DNA of 50,075 bases from NCBI GenBank assembly GCA_016744615.1, contig JADGEA010000003.1:1-50075 (forward strand), in the 5' to 3' direction. The DNA is from Flavobacteriaceae bacterium (GTDB taxonomy: Bacteria > Bacteroidota > Bacteroidia > Flavobacteriales > Flavobacteriaceae). The position numbers and the translations under genes were made by a program. Each line of letters starts with the position of its first letter. Position 1 is the first letter of the stretch. Of this stretch, positions 24,902 through 34,058 are shown piece after piece. The notes under the pieces are model-generated. The model worked only from the letters and a program-made list of their open reading frames with translations, made no database searches and was not told the origin of the DNA.

Positions 24902-26746
24902 CTATTTAACAGCATTTTTAAAAGCCTCTTCTCCCCCAACTACAGGAATCATCAGTGTTGTTGCATCTATATCAATGGTTAATTCTGTTCCGGGTTTAGG
25001 TAAAAGTGTAAACTCACTATCACTTGAAAATATCATCAGACCTATTTGTTGCCCTTTCGGGATGATCTGATCATCAGGCATCAAATCAAAGGAAACTTCA
25101 TAGAATTTACCTAGTTTTAAAGGGTCACTTTTTGTTAATGATTTATAATTCTGAGGATCTGCCCAACCTCGATTGATAATGTTTTCGGTTATTTTAACTT
25201 TTTCTCCTTCCTTCCATGGCAATGAAACCAACCAAACAGAAAGATTAGCAGCTGGTTTGCTACTACTCAATTTAATGGTAACTCTTGGAATTCCTGAAAT
25301 ATGAACTTCCTCTTTCAAAATAGGGGTAACATAAATCAATCTGTGATTGGTATGTTCAGCTTTTGCTAATGAAGATCCTGAAAAGGAATAATTATCAACT
25401 AGAGTTTCCTTTCCTTGTTTTTTTGGTTTGCTCAAACTCATTTTACCTTTTTCCGGTGCACCGGAAATCAAATGAAGTTTAACAGGAGTAGCATCTGGAT
25501 TTGGAAAATCTTTATAGGAAGTTGGATCTTCTCTTTTATCATTTTCACGAACAATCCATGCTTTTGGATCATTTTCAACACCATTTTCAATTCCAAACAA
25601 ATAACGTGTAAACCACCTATTCATCATTTTCATTGGTGGAGGTCCTCCATGTCCGTTTTGATGATAAAATATCTGAACTGGTAAACCTTTTTCTTTTGCA
25701 GCTTTATAGATTCTATAACTATGTTCAGGCATTACATTCCAGTCATTAAAACCGTGAGACATCAACAAAGCAGCTTTCATCGGTTTCATATCATTTAAAT
25801 AATCACGACCTGCCCAAAAATCATTATAATCTCCAGTAATTCTATCCATACCATTTTTCATTTCTGTGTCACGAACCGTTTTATTGTTATAAGCTCGTTT
25901 AGATTCATCACCACTATGGATAAAATCATATAGAACATCCACATCCTCGCCCAAATATCCTCCGGGAGACCTAACCAAACCATTAGAACGATAATAGTGA
26001 TAATAGGACGTGTTAGGAGCAATAGGAATGATTGCTTTTAACCCTTCAACTCCGGTAGTTGCAGCTGCTAAAGGAAGTGTTCCATTATAGGAAGTTCCGG
26101 TCATTCCTACTTTTCCGGTAGACCAAAATGCTTTTACCTTTTCATTACCATCAATAGAAGTATATCCGGGAATTCTTCCACACAACCAATCGATCACAGC
26201 CTTTGGAGCAAGTGACTCATTATCACCACCAATAGTTGGGGACCCTTGTGAAAGTCCGGTACCAGGTGAAGAAGAATGCACTACAATATACCCTCTTGGC
26301 ACCCATGTTTTGATATGTGAACTAGAAATAATTGGTCTTTCACCTCTTCGTGTAACTTCAGGGTGTACACGTTCTTGTGGTGTTGGCTCTCCCAATTCGT
26401 GTTTAACATCCCAAAATAAGCCTTTAACATTAGGGGCAACACCTGCAAAATACGGGCTGGAAATATATACAATCGGAAGTTTTAACCCTTCAGTATCTGT
26501 CTGGTACGGACGAGTAACATCTACATGCATTCTGTCCAATTTTCCATCACCATCGGTATCAAACTCAGTTTCTACCCAAAGATCTGTTCTGATCCATTTT
26601 TCAGGATCATTAAATACTTCTACTATCTGGGCTTCACCATCTTTAAAAACAGGAACAGCTTTTTTTATTGATTCTTGTGCAATTATTGAAGTTGGTCCAA
26701 CTATAAAAAGAAATATAAGTGAAATAAATTTGATAAATCTATGCAT
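24902..26746 (-). CDS. CocE/NonD family hydrolase, X-Pro dipeptidyl-peptidase (S15) type
   Basis: A 614-residue exported serine hydrolase with a signal peptide (to about residue 24). The alpha/beta-hydrolase core carries the nucleophile motif GMTGTSYNGTLP, the Asp region SHGFNDWNV and the His in HQNGHGGPP. The C-terminal ~200 residues form the jelly-roll domain of the S15/CocE family (GIPRVTIKLSSSKPAANLSVWLV). Such enzymes release X-Pro dipeptides or hydrolyse related esters/amides; the W.CGRIPGY-like region and overall layout favour the Xaa-Pro dipeptidyl-peptidase branch. Likely periplasmic. It follows the small beta-barrel gene at 26797 by 50 bases on the same strand. Confidence 0.88.
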   Translation of the reverse strand: MHRFIKFISLIFLFIVGPTSIIAQESIKKAVPVFKDGEAQIVEVFNDPEKWIRTDLWVETEFDTDGDGKLDRMHVDVTRPYQTDTEGLKLPIVYISSPYFAGVAPNVKGLFWDVKHELGEPTPQERVHPEVTRRGERPIISSSHIKTWVPRGYIVVHSSSPGTGLSQGSPTIGGDNESLAPKAVIDWLCGRIPGYTSIDGNEKVKAFWSTGKVGMTGTSYNGTLPLAAATTGVEGLKAIIPIAPNTSYYHYYRSNGLVRSPGGYLGEDVDVLYDFIHSGDESKRAYNNKTVRDTEMKNGMDRITGDYNDFWAGRDYLNDMKPMKAALLMSHGFNDWNVMPEHSYRIYKAAKEKGLPVQIFYHQNGHGGPPPMKMMNRWFTRYLFGIENGVENDPKAWIVRENDKREDPTSYKDFPNPDATPVKLHLISGAPEKGKMSLSKPKKQGKETLVDNYSFSGSSLAKAEHTNHRLIYVTPILKEEVHISGIPRVTIKLSSSKPAANLSVWLVSLPWKEGEKVKITENIINRGWADPQNYKSLTKSDPLKLGKFYEVSFDLMPDDQIIPKGQQIGLMIFSSDSEFTLLPKPGTELTIDIDATTLMIPVVGGEEAFKNAVK

Positions 26747-26796
26747 AATACATTAATTTTAGTTTGAATACTTTAGTTTTAATGGAGTATTCATTA

Positions 26797-27363
26797 TTAA
26801 AAACGATAACCAAAGGAAACTCCTAATCGAGGGACAAATTCATAATTATAACGACTGTCACTTGTAAATAAATTACGACCAACACCTCCATAAAACTCAA
26901 AAGCAAATCCATTTTGGCTTACAAATTTTCCTCCAATGGATATTCCTAGAGCAAAATTATTTGTCTCCTCATCTACACTATTAGTTCTGTATGAATCATC
27001 AACAGAAGAACTATAATCATATTCATAATAATCATCCTGTTGTTTATTATACATTCCAAATGCTTCCATAAAAAAACCCCAGGCATATTTTCTTGAAAAA
27101 AAGCGTCGGTAAAATGGAGTTATTGCAAATGTTTCAGCGTACTCAGGGCCTTCATTAAATTCGTCATTAAGGTTAACCATCATAGAGATTCCTACAGAAG
27201 ATTCTTTATTAATTAAATATTCATAGGAGCCTTCTAGAGACTTAAATATTAAGGTGTTAAAAGCATTTAATTTGAATTCATGTGATTTCTTTTTTTGTTC
27301 TGTTTCCTGAGAAAAAGAATAAACTGACAATAACAATAAAGGAATTAGGATAAGTTTTTTCAT
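26797..27363 (-). CDS. Small outer-membrane beta-barrel protein
   Basis: A 188-residue protein with a signal peptide (to about residue 19, ..SFSQ). The mature part is built of short alternating beta strands (FKLNAFNTLIFKSLEGSYEYLI, VGISMMVNL, YAWGFFMEAFGMY, FAFEFYGGVGRNL) and ends GVSFGYRF with a terminal Phe, a typical barrel-assembly signal. An acidic Tyr/Asp/Ser loop (YYEYDYSSSVDDSY) lies in the middle. It resembles the DUF3575-like porin group. Function unknown. Possible co-transcription with the downstream S15 peptidase gene. Confidence 0.8.
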   Translation of the reverse strand: MKKLILIPLLLLSVYSFSQETEQKKKSHEFKLNAFNTLIFKSLEGSYEYLINKESSVGISMMVNLNDEFNEGPEYAETFAITPFYRRFFSRKYAWGFFMEAFGMYNKQQDDYYEYDYSSSVDDSYRTNSVDEETNNFALGISIGGKFVSQNGFAFEFYGGVGRNLFTSDSRYNYEFVPRLGVSFGYRF

Positions 27364-27435
27364 AACGGCTGTTTCAATTGTAAAAAATATTAATTAGTTG
27401 ATAATAAGCTTTCTAATATAGTTGTTTTTATAATA

Positions 27436-28269
27436 TTAATCCTCTGTTTTAGGATCAAAACCCCAGCCTCCATAAATTGAATTGTAATAGTAAATCCTGT
27501 TCTGAATTTTATTTGTAAGATCAATAATTGAATATGGATCAACTGCACTCTCTTTTGAAAATTTCAAATGATAAGGATATTTGTCTTTCTTATCCAAGAA
27601 TATAGTATCAACCTGATATGCAAAATCTTTTAGGTCTTTTATAAATTTCTCTCTCTTTTTTCTACTTTTAAAATATGCCCAATGTATCACCAGTCTTTTA
27701 TCATCTAATTTATCTCCAGCATTGGCTAATTCAATAAGATATTCATTCGCTGTAAAATAATTGGATGATAAGTTTTGTGGGAAAAGATTGCTATAATAGT
27801 ATTTCTGATTTTTATCTTTTTTAAGATAGATATAGTTTTTATCATCATTAAATTCTCTGATATATAAGTTTTCTAGATTCTTCCTTATATTTATTGTGTC
27901 TTTTATATAATATACATCAAGTGCAATACAATTATAGGTAATAATTCCGACCAGTTTATTCTTGGTCATTTTATTTAATGCATTTTCTGTTGCATCTGAA
28001 AAAGTATATATTTCATTTAAACCAGCTTCATTTGGAAAGCCGTTTTTAAAACAACCATTATACTTTTTACCAACAATTAAAAGATTTTTATAATTAGGTC
28101 TATTGTAATCAAATTCCATATCAACCTGAATTGACATTAAATTTTTGTTTTTTCTAGCAAGATATTCGGCCCATTCTGCCTGTGCATAGGATTTGCTGAA
28201 ATTCAACAAAACAAAGGTCAAAACAAGGCTAACTCTAATAAATGATTGAAAATTAAACAATACAAACAA
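27436..28269 (-). CDS. Exported DUF695 plus RraB-like domain protein, TTG start
   Basis: A 277-residue protein. The N-terminus is a signal peptide (VSLVLTFVLLNF..SYAQ). Residues ~32-160 resemble DUF695 (WAEYLARKNKNLMSIQVDMEF...). Residues ~195-277 resemble the ribonuclease E inhibitor RraB fold (VIHWAYFKSRKKREKFIKDL, PYHLKFSKESAVDPYSI, and a terminal YNSIYGGWGFDP matching the family's GG.YDGWG end). DUF695-RraB combinations are known, normally cytosolic; the signal peptide argues against RNase E regulation here. No in-frame ATG precedes the signal peptide: TTG at 28269 or 28260 must serve, with an in-frame TAA just upstream. Function unknown. Confidence 0.72.
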   Translation of the reverse strand: MFVLFNFQSFIRVSLVLTFVLLNFSKSYAQAEWAEYLARKNKNLMSIQVDMEFDYNRPNYKNLLIVGKKYNGCFKNGFPNEAGLNEIYTFSDATENALNKMTKNKLVGIITYNCIALDVYYIKDTINIRKNLENLYIREFNDDKNYIYLKKDKNQKYYYSNLFPQNLSSNYFTANEYLIELANAGDKLDDKRLVIHWAYFKSRKKREKFIKDLKDFAYQVDTIFLDKKDKYPYHLKFSKESAVDPYSIIDLTNKIQNRIYYYNSIYGGWGFDPKTED

Positions 28270-28336
28270 TTTTTAAATGGCAATAAAAATAATAAAATTT
28301 TTGCACAACAAATCAGGTATTTCAAATTGTTTACCA

Positions 28337-28375
28337 TAAAAAAAGAATGTCCACAATTAATAACTGCAAACATTC
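28337..28375 (-). terminator. Intrinsic terminator after the 28400-29272 lipoprotein gene
   Basis: On the minus strand, GAATGT (28375-28370) pairs with ACATTC (28350-28345), with further wobble-containing pairing inward, followed by a run of seven to eight T. It lies about 25 bases after the lipoprotein stop codon. The rest of the 28270-28399 gap is AT-rich without a recognisable gene. Confidence 0.6.
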
Positions 28376-28399
28376 CCTATAAAAAAACTCAAAATATTT

Positions 28400-29272
28400 T
28401 TATTTTTTTCTTTTTCCCAGTTGAATTTCAAACTCTTTTCCGTTACTGTTTCCTATAGCAATGTTATCACATTCACCATTTCCATAATCAATAGTTGTAA
28501 TTACAGCTTTTTTATTAATTTCAACTATCCCGCTAACAATAAATCTACAAGCAGCTTTACGAATCAAAGGTATAATTATTTTTGCAGTTTCAATGGTACC
28601 ATTTCTTTTTGTAATAGTCCATGTTCCAGTAATTGAAAACACATTATCTCCCCAAATTTTATTACCAAAACCTTCTATCCATTCTCTTTGTCTTTCTCCT
28701 TTGATAGTAATAAATTCACCATTTTCCCAGGTGATTTTTATATCTTTTGTTATTGTGATTACAGGATTACCACTATCATTCATCCTTATTTTACTTTTAT
28801 TCATTTCACCTTCTACCTGTTTACCGTTAAAGTAAAAATCATCAAACGTATAATCGATAGAAATTGATTTTTCACCAATATTAAGACCAATAGCCAACAT
28901 TATTTTTCCACTCAAATAGTTTTCATTTTTGTTTAAACAGCCGTCTCCATAATCAAGTGTTATATTTATTTTATCAAATGTGATAATCTTGGTTATGGTT
29001 AAACATTCAGGTAATTCTCTTCCTTGCATTTCATTTTTAGGATTAGAATCTTTTGAGGCTATCGTGCTTCCATACATTAAATAAATACTTTCACCAATTT
29101 CATTGATCTCTTCACTAACATTATCAATTTCAGTTTGTGTAATTGCACTTTCAATATTTTGCTCGTTTGCTTCTGTGTCAAGTTTTAGATTATCAGATTC
29201 GCAACTTGTTAGCATTAAACTGGTAATTGTAAACATTGCAATTCCTGTAAAGATTTGTTTAAGCTGTTTCAT
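28400..29272 (-). CDS. Hypothetical lipoprotein with duplicated DYG-x-G-C motif
   Basis: A 290-residue predicted lipoprotein: signal peptide with lipobox LTSC (Cys24), followed by an acidic tether (ESDNLKLDTEANEQN). The mature domain contains ITLDYGDGCLNKNENYLSGKIML, and near the C-terminus a partial echo, TTIDYGNGECDNIAIGNSNGKEFEI, suggesting an internal duplication of a beta-rich unit. Between them are strands such as KITWENGEFITIKGERQREW and VFSITGTWTITKRNGT. I do not recognise a characterised family; similar lipoproteins occur across Flavobacteriia. It has its own terminator at 28337-28375 and is divergent from rpsO. Confidence 0.8.
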   Translation of the reverse strand: MKQLKQIFTGIAMFTITSLMLTSCESDNLKLDTEANEQNIESAITQTEIDNVSEEINEIGESIYLMYGSTIASKDSNPKNEMQGRELPECLTITKIITFDKINITLDYGDGCLNKNENYLSGKIMLAIGLNIGEKSISIDYTFDDFYFNGKQVEGEMNKSKIRMNDSGNPVITITKDIKITWENGEFITIKGERQREWIEGFGNKIWGDNVFSITGTWTITKRNGTIETAKIIIPLIRKAACRFIVSGIVEINKKAVITTIDYGNGECDNIAIGNSNGKEFEIQLGKRKK

Positions 29273-29394
29273 TTTTTAAAGTTTTAGATTAATAATTCAT
29301 AACAATTTTATATAAACAGATAATTCTTTGACTTATTATAAATCAAAAGGTTTAAAATACAGGGAGAGATTGTAAAAGTAGTAAATTTAATTTA

Positions 29395-29424
29395 TTGTCA
29401 ATCAAAATAATAGCGCTATCTTTG
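29395..29424 (+). promoter_or_regulatory. Predicted sigma-A promoter for rpsO
   Basis: TTG (29395-29397) and TATCTTTG (29417-29424) are separated by 19 bases, an exact match to the flavobacterial consensus. The rpsO ATG is 55 bases beyond the -7 box, leaving a short leader. Confidence 0.65.
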
Positions 29425-29478
29425 CCGCCTATTAAAATAATAGTACATAAAAATTATTAATCAAAATTTAATGTTAGC

Positions 29479-29748
29479 ATGTATTTAACAGCTGAAAAAA
29501 AGAGTGAGATTTTTACAAAACATGGAAAATCTCAAAAAGACACTGGTTCTTCTGAAGGACAAATTGCTTTGTTCACCTACAGAATCAACCATTTGACTGA
29601 ACATTTAAAAAACAATCGTAAAGATTTTAATACACAACGATCGTTGGTGAAATTAGTAGGTAAACGACGAAATTTATTAAACTATTTAATTAAAACCGAT
29701 ATTACAAGATATCGTGCAATAGTTAAAGAATTAGGTTTAAGAAAATAA
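29479..29748 (+). CDS. rpsO: 30S ribosomal protein S15
   Basis: An 89-residue protein of standard S15 length, a primary binder of 16S rRNA in the small-subunit platform. The conserved core is KDTGSSEGQIALFTYRINHLTEHLK, and the C-terminal RSLVKLVGKRRNLLNYL and ITRYRAIVKELGLR are diagnostic. The ATG at 29479 gives the normal N-terminus (with the common AEKK start shifted by MYLT). It is immediately followed by a strong terminator and then pnp, a gene order that is conserved in many bacteria. Confidence 0.97.
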   Translation: MYLTAEKKSEIFTKHGKSQKDTGSSEGQIALFTYRINHLTEHLKNNRKDFNTQRSLVKLVGKRRNLLNYLIKTDITRYRAIVKELGLRK

Positions 29749-29753
29749 ATTTT

Positions 29754-29784
29754 AGAGAGGCTTTATGCCTCTCTTTTATTTTTT
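29754..29784 (+). terminator. Intrinsic terminator after rpsO
   Basis: Perfect 8-bp stem AGAGAGGC (29754-29761) / GCCTCTCT (29767-29774) with a TTTAT loop, followed by a T-rich tract. It starts 6 bases after the rpsO stop, so pnp is expected to have its own promoter. Confidence 0.85.
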
Positions 29785-29806
29785 AAAAAAATCAAGTAAG
29801 TTCAAA

Positions 29807-29832
29807 TTGAGTAATTTATTTGATTAAATTTG
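29807..29832 (+). promoter_or_regulatory. Possible pnp promoter
   Basis: TAAATTTG at 29825-29832 matches the -7 consensus; the nearest TTG (29807-29809) is only 15 bases upstream, shorter than usual. If used, it gives a leader of about 130 bases before the pnp ATG, long enough for post-transcriptional control. Confidence 0.35.
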
Positions 29833-29967
29833 TAAAAAAATACTCAAATCTTAATAAATATTCTGTTAAGAAACTAAGTAATTCATTGGCAAACAACAAC
29901 ACAACTACAAAGTTTAACCATGAATTAACAAATTTACTTATGAAAAAGTAAATTCAAAAAACAAATT

Positions 29968-32190
29968 ATGATTCCAAAAGTATTTAAAGAGGTTATTGAC
30001 CTCGGTGATGGAAGACAAATCTCCATCGAAACAGGAAAATTAGCAAAACAGGCACACGGTTCTGTTGTTGTTCAATCAGGTAACTGTATGTTATTATGTA
30101 CAGTAGTATCTAATTACAAACAAAGTGACCTTGATTTTTTACCTTTAACCGTAGATTATCGTGAAAAATTTGCGGCAGCAGGTCGTTATCCAGGTGGTTT
30201 TTTCAAAAGAGAAGCAAGACCAAGTGATGGCGAAGTATTAACAATGAGATTGGTAGACCGCGTTTTACGTCCACTTTTCCCTAAAGATTATCATGCAGAA
30301 ACACAGGTGATGATTCAAATGATGTCTCATGATGAAGATGTAATGCCTGATGCAATGGCTGGTTTAGCAGCATCTGCGGCAATTCAATTATCAGATTTCC
30401 CATTTGAATGTGCTATTTCTGAAGTTCGTGTTGGTCGTGTAAACGGAGAGTTTATCATTAACCCATCAAGAGCACAATTAGCAGAATCTGATATCGAAAT
30501 GATGATTGGTGCTTCTGCTGATTCAGTAATGATGGTGGAGGGTGAACTAGATGAGATTTCAGAAGAAGAAATGGTAGAAGCCATTAAGTTTGGACACGAA
30601 GCCATTAAAGTACAATGTGCTGCGCAAATAAAATTAGCAGAAGCATTTGGAAAAAAAGAAACTCGTGAATATACAGAAGAAAGAGAAGATGCTGATCTTG
30701 CTGAGAAAATTAAAGGAATGGCTTACGATAAAGTATACGCTATTGCTAAAAATGGATCATCAAAACAAGAAAGAACTAGTGCTTTCGCAGAAATAAAAGA
30801 AGAAGTTAAAGCAAATTTTTCTGAAGAAGAATTGGCTGATTTTGGAGACCTAGTTTCAAAATATTACCACAAAGCAGAAAAAGCAGCGATTCGTAACCTT
30901 ACTTTAGACGAAGGTTTACGTTTAGACGGTAGAAAAACTACAGAGATTCGCCCTATTTGGTGTGAGGTTGATTATTTACCATCTACACATGGTTCGGCTA
31001 TCTTTACTCGTGGTGAAACACAAGCATTAGCAACTGTAACTCTTGGAACTTCCAGAGAAGCAAATAAAATAGATATGCCTTCTTTTGAAGGAGAAGAAAC
31101 TTTCTATTTACATTATAATTTTCCCCCATTTTGTACAGGTGAAGCAAGACCTTTAAGAGGTACTTCACGTAGAGAAGTGGGACATGGTAATTTAGCACAA
31201 CGTGCTTTAAAAGGTATGATTCCTTCTGATTGCCCTTATACGGTAAGAGTAGTTTCTGAAGTTTTAGAATCTAATGGTTCATCATCTATGGCAACAGTTT
31301 GTTCTGGTACTATGGCTTTAATGGATGCAGGTGTGCAAATGAAAAGTCCAGTTTCAGGTATTGCAATGGGATTGATTTCTGATGCAGAAACAGGAAAATA
31401 TGCAGTGTTATCTGACATTTTAGGAGATGAAGATCATTTAGGTGACATGGATTTTAAAGTAACGGGTACCGAAGAGGGTATTACTGCTTGTCAAATGGAT
31501 ATTAAAGTAAAAGGATTATCTTATGAAATTCTTGTAAATGCATTGAAACAAGCTCGTGAAGGTCGTTTACATATTTTAGGTAAAATTACAGATACAATTT
31601 CTCAGGCAAATGAAGATGTGAAATCACATGCTCCAAAAATGGTTACAAGAACTATTCCTGGAGAATATATTGGTGCTTTGATCGGTCCTGGTGGAAAAGT
31701 AATTCAGGAATTACAAAAAGAAACAGGATGTACCATTGTAATTAATGAAGATCCTGTTACTGAAGAAGGTATTGTTGAGATCTTAGGAACAAATCAAGAT
31801 GGTATTGATGCTGTATTGGCTAAAATAGACTCTTTATTATTCAAGCCAGAAAAAGGAAATGTATACGAAGTTAAAGTAATCAAAATGTTAGATTTTGGTG
31901 CTGTTGTTGAGTATGTTGAAGCTCCTGGAAATGAAGTTTTACTTCACGTAAGTGAATTGGCATGGGAACGTACCAATAACGTAAGCGATGTTGTAAATAT
32001 GGGAGATATTCTTGAGGTAAAATATTTTGGTCTTGATCCAAGAACCCGTAAAGAAAAAGTATCTCGTAAAGCTTTATTAGAGAAACCTGAAGGTTTTGTT
32101 GAAAGACCTCCACGTGAACGTGATAATAACAGAGGAAGAGACAATCGTGGCCGTGATAACAGAGGAAGAGATAATCGCAGAAGAGATTAA
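29968..32190 (+). CDS. pnp: Polyribonucleotide nucleotidyltransferase (PNPase)
   Basis: A 740-residue phosphorolytic 3'-5' exoribonuclease, usually trimeric and part of RNA turnover. Two RNase PH domains (N-terminal ~10-215, C-terminal ~315-535) flank an all-alpha linker; [20 protein letters not shown] and [19 protein letters not shown] are hallmark segments of the first and second. The KH domain contains [16 protein letters not shown] and the S1 domain runs ~622-692 ([18 protein letters not shown]). A short Arg/Asp-rich tail of RGRDN-type repeats closes the protein. Length and order of domains are normal. Confidence 0.97.
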   Translation: MIPKVFKEVIDLGDGRQISIETGKLAKQAHGSVVVQSGNCMLLCTVVSNYKQSDLDFLPLTVDYREKFAAAGRYPGGFFKREARPSDGEVLTMRLVDRVLRPLFPKDYHAETQVMIQMMSHDEDVMPDAMAGLAASAAIQLSDFPFECAISEVRVGRVNGEFIINPSRAQLAESDIEMMIGASADSVMMVEGELDEISEEEMVEAIKFGHEAIKVQCAAQIKLAEAFGKKETREYTEEREDADLAEKIKGMAYDKVYAIAKNGSSKQERTSAFAEIKEEVKANFSEEELADFGDLVSKYYHKAEKAAIRNLTLDEGLRLDGRKTTEIRPIWCEVDYLPSTHGSAIFTRGETQALATVTLGTSREANKIDMPSFEGEETFYLHYNFPPFCTGEARPLRGTSRREVGHGNLAQRALKGMIPSDCPYTVRVVSEVLESNGSSSMATVCSGTMALMDAGVQMKSPVSGIAMGLISDAETGKYAVLSDILGDEDHLGDMDFKVTGTEEGITACQMDIKVKGLSYEILVNALKQAREGRLHILGKITDTISQANEDVKSHAPKMVTRTIPGEYIGALIGPGGKVIQELQKETGCTIVINEDPVTEEGIVEILGTNQDGIDAVLAKIDSLLFKPEKGNVYEVKVIKMLDFGAVVEYVEAPGNEVLLHVSELAWERTNNVSDVVNMGDILEVKYFGLDPRTRKEKVSRKALLEKPEGFVERPPRERDNNRGRDNRGRDNRGRDNRRRD

Positions 32191-32217
32191 TTAACTTTGG
32201 CACAATAAACGTAATAG

Positions 32218-32250
32218 AACCACCTGAAAAACAGGTGGTTTTTTATTTTT
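32218..32250 (+). terminator. Intrinsic terminator after pnp
   Basis: Perfect 9-bp stem AACCACCTG (32218-32226) / CAGGTGGTT (32232-32240) with an AAAAA loop and a run of T after it. Confidence 0.88.
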
Positions 32251-32330
32251 CTCACCTTTTTTGTAACATTTACTCTAGATTATACGTATTAGCTAATGCA
32301 GACTTGATAAAATAAATTTAAAATTCTTAA

Positions 32331-33194
32331 ATGAGACAGCTAAAAATAACAAAACAGGTTACCAACCGAGAAACAGCATCCTTAGATAAATATCTTCAGG
32401 AAATTGGAAAAGTAGATTTGATCACCGCAGATATGGAGGTTGAATTGGCACAACGGATTAAGGCAGGTGACCAGATAGCTTTAGAAAAATTAACAAAAGC
32501 AAACTTACGATTTGTAGTATCTGTTGCAAAACAGTATCAAAATCAAGGCTTAACCTTACCGGATTTGATTAATGAAGGTAACTTAGGTTTAATAAAAGCA
32601 GCAAAACGATTTGATGAAACTCGTGGATTTAAATTTATTTCCTATGCCGTTTGGTGGATTCGTCAATCTATTTTGCAGGCATTAGCTGAGCAATCCAGAA
32701 TTGTAAGGTTGCCATTGAATAAAATTGGTTCTATCAATAAGATCAATAAAACTTTTGCAAGATTAGAGCAAGAAAATGAAAGACCACCTTCTGCAGAGGA
32801 AATTGCAAAGGAACTGGATATGACAGTGACAGATGTAAAAGAATCCATGAAAAATTCTGGTCGTCACGTATCAATGGATGCTCCGTTAATTGAAGGAGAA
32901 GATTCAAACTTATATGATGTTTTAAACTCAGGAGAATCTCCAAATCCAGATAGAGCTTTATTACACGAATCATTAAAAGTAGAAATTTTAAGAGCATTAG
33001 AAACATTAACTCCAAGAGAGGCAGATGTTGTTAAATTATATTTTGGACTAGGTGATGCACATCCAATGACCTTAGAAGAAATTGGGGAAACTTTTGATCT
33101 TACACGTGAACGTGTTCGCCAGATCAAAGAAAAAGCAATCCGTAGATTGAAACACACTTCAAGAAGTAAAATTTTGAGAACCTATTTGGGTTAA
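32331..33194 (+). CDS. rpoD: Primary RNA polymerase sigma factor, RpoD/SigA, Bacteroidota type
   Basis: A 287-residue sigma-70 factor. It begins almost at region 1.2 ([16 protein letters not shown]) and lacks region 1.1, as expected of the Bacteroidota primary sigma factor. Region 2 is highly conserved ([55 protein letters not shown]), followed by region 3 ([12 protein letters not shown]) and region 4 ([39 protein letters not shown]). This factor reads the TTG/TAnnTTTG promoters seen in this window. It lies between the pnp terminator and its own terminator, so it is transcribed alone. Confidence 0.95.
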   Translation: MRQLKITKQVTNRETASLDKYLQEIGKVDLITADMEVELAQRIKAGDQIALEKLTKANLRFVVSVAKQYQNQGLTLPDLINEGNLGLIKAAKRFDETRGFKFISYAVWWIRQSILQALAEQSRIVRLPLNKIGSINKINKTFARLEQENERPPSAEEIAKELDMTVTDVKESMKNSGRHVSMDAPLIEGEDSNLYDVLNSGESPNPDRALLHESLKVEILRALETLTPREADVVKLYFGLGDAHPMTLEEIGETFDLTRERVRQIKEKAIRRLKHTSRSKILRTYLG

Positions 33195-33216
33195 TCTATA
33201 CTAGATTAGACAATTT

Positions 33217-33250
33217 AAAGCTCATGATTTATCATGGGCTTTTTTTTATT
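33217..33250 (+). terminator. Intrinsic terminator after rpoD
   Basis: AAAGCTCATGA (33217-33227) pairs with TCATGGGCTTT (33232-33242) with one G-U pair and a TTTA loop, followed by a T-run to about 33247. Confidence 0.85.
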
Positions 33251-33270
33251 ATCAGAATGTGATAATTTTA

Positions 33271-33300
33271 AATATTGAAATATTGAATTTTAATATTGAA
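33271..33300. repeat. Three copies of AATATTGAA upstream of rpe
   Basis: AATATTGAA occurs at 33271-33279, 33279-33287 and 33292-33300, ending about 30 bases before the rpe ATG. The AT-rich composition makes chance partly responsible. It may be a regulatory or simply low-complexity tract. Confidence 0.5.
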
Positions 33301-33330
33301 TTTATTCTATTTTTACCAAAAAGAAAAACC

Positions 33331-33981
33331 ATGTCACACCTCATTGCTCCTTCAATTCTGGCAGCCGATTTTGCCAACCTTCAAAAAGAAATAGAAATGG
33401 TTAATCAAAGTGAAGCCGACTGGTTTCATATTGATGTAATGGATGGTGTTTTTGTACCAAATATTTCATTTGGAATGCCGGTTATTTCCGCTATTAAAAA
33501 ACATGCAAAAAAACCGATGGATGTTCATTTGATGATCGTTGATCCTGATAAGTTTATCAAAGATTTTAAAAAAGCTGGTGCAGATATTTTAACTGTACAC
33601 TATGAAGTCTGTAATCATTTACACCGAACGGTGCAGACAATAAAACAAGAAGGAATGCAAGCAGGAGTTTCTTTAAATCCGCATACTCCTGTTGCTGTAT
33701 TGGAAGATATTATTGCAGATTTGGATATGGTTTTGATCATGAGTGTAAATCCTGGTTTTGGCGGACAAAGTTTTATTGAAAATACGTATAAAAAAATAAA
33801 GCAGCTACGTGAGTTAATTAAAAAAACAGGGTCAAAAGCATTAATCGAAGTAGATGGTGGTGTAAGTGATCAAAATATTGAAAAACTGGTTGACACGGGT
33901 GCAAATGTTTTGGTTGCAGGAAGTTTTGTTTTTAAGAGTAAGAATCCGAAAGAGACTATTAAAAAATTAAAGAGACTTTAA
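33331..33981 (+). CDS. rpe: Ribulose-phosphate 3-epimerase
   Basis: A 216-residue TIM-barrel enzyme interconverting ribulose 5-phosphate and xylulose 5-phosphate in the pentose phosphate pathway. Metal and catalytic motifs are IAPSILAADFANL, FHIDVMDGVFVPN, PMDVHLMI, MSVNPGFGGQ and IEVDGGV; all expected Asp and His residues are present. ATG 33331 gives the standard N-terminus (MSHLIAPSIL); an in-frame ATG at 33259 would add 24 residues made from the upstream AT repeat. Length is normal. It is likely monocistronic or co-transcribed with the M1 peptidase gene 77 bases downstream. Confidence 0.95.
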   Translation: MSHLIAPSILAADFANLQKEIEMVNQSEADWFHIDVMDGVFVPNISFGMPVISAIKKHAKKPMDVHLMIVDPDKFIKDFKKAGADILTVHYEVCNHLHRTVQTIKQEGMQAGVSLNPHTPVAVLEDIIADLDMVLIMSVNPGFGGQSFIENTYKKIKQLRELIKKTGSKALIEVDGGVSDQNIEKLVDTGANVLVAGSFVFKSKNPKETIKKLKRL

Positions 33982-34058
33982 AACTTTTTACATAGAAGGA
34001 ATAATCATCAACTATGAAAATTTATAGCAGTAATCATTTTTTAATTCTAAAAACAATA

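Noticed and set aside
31880..32203. Minus-strand open frames over the end of pnp
   Set aside because: Produced by the Arg/Asp repeat codons read backwards; no start context or homology seen.
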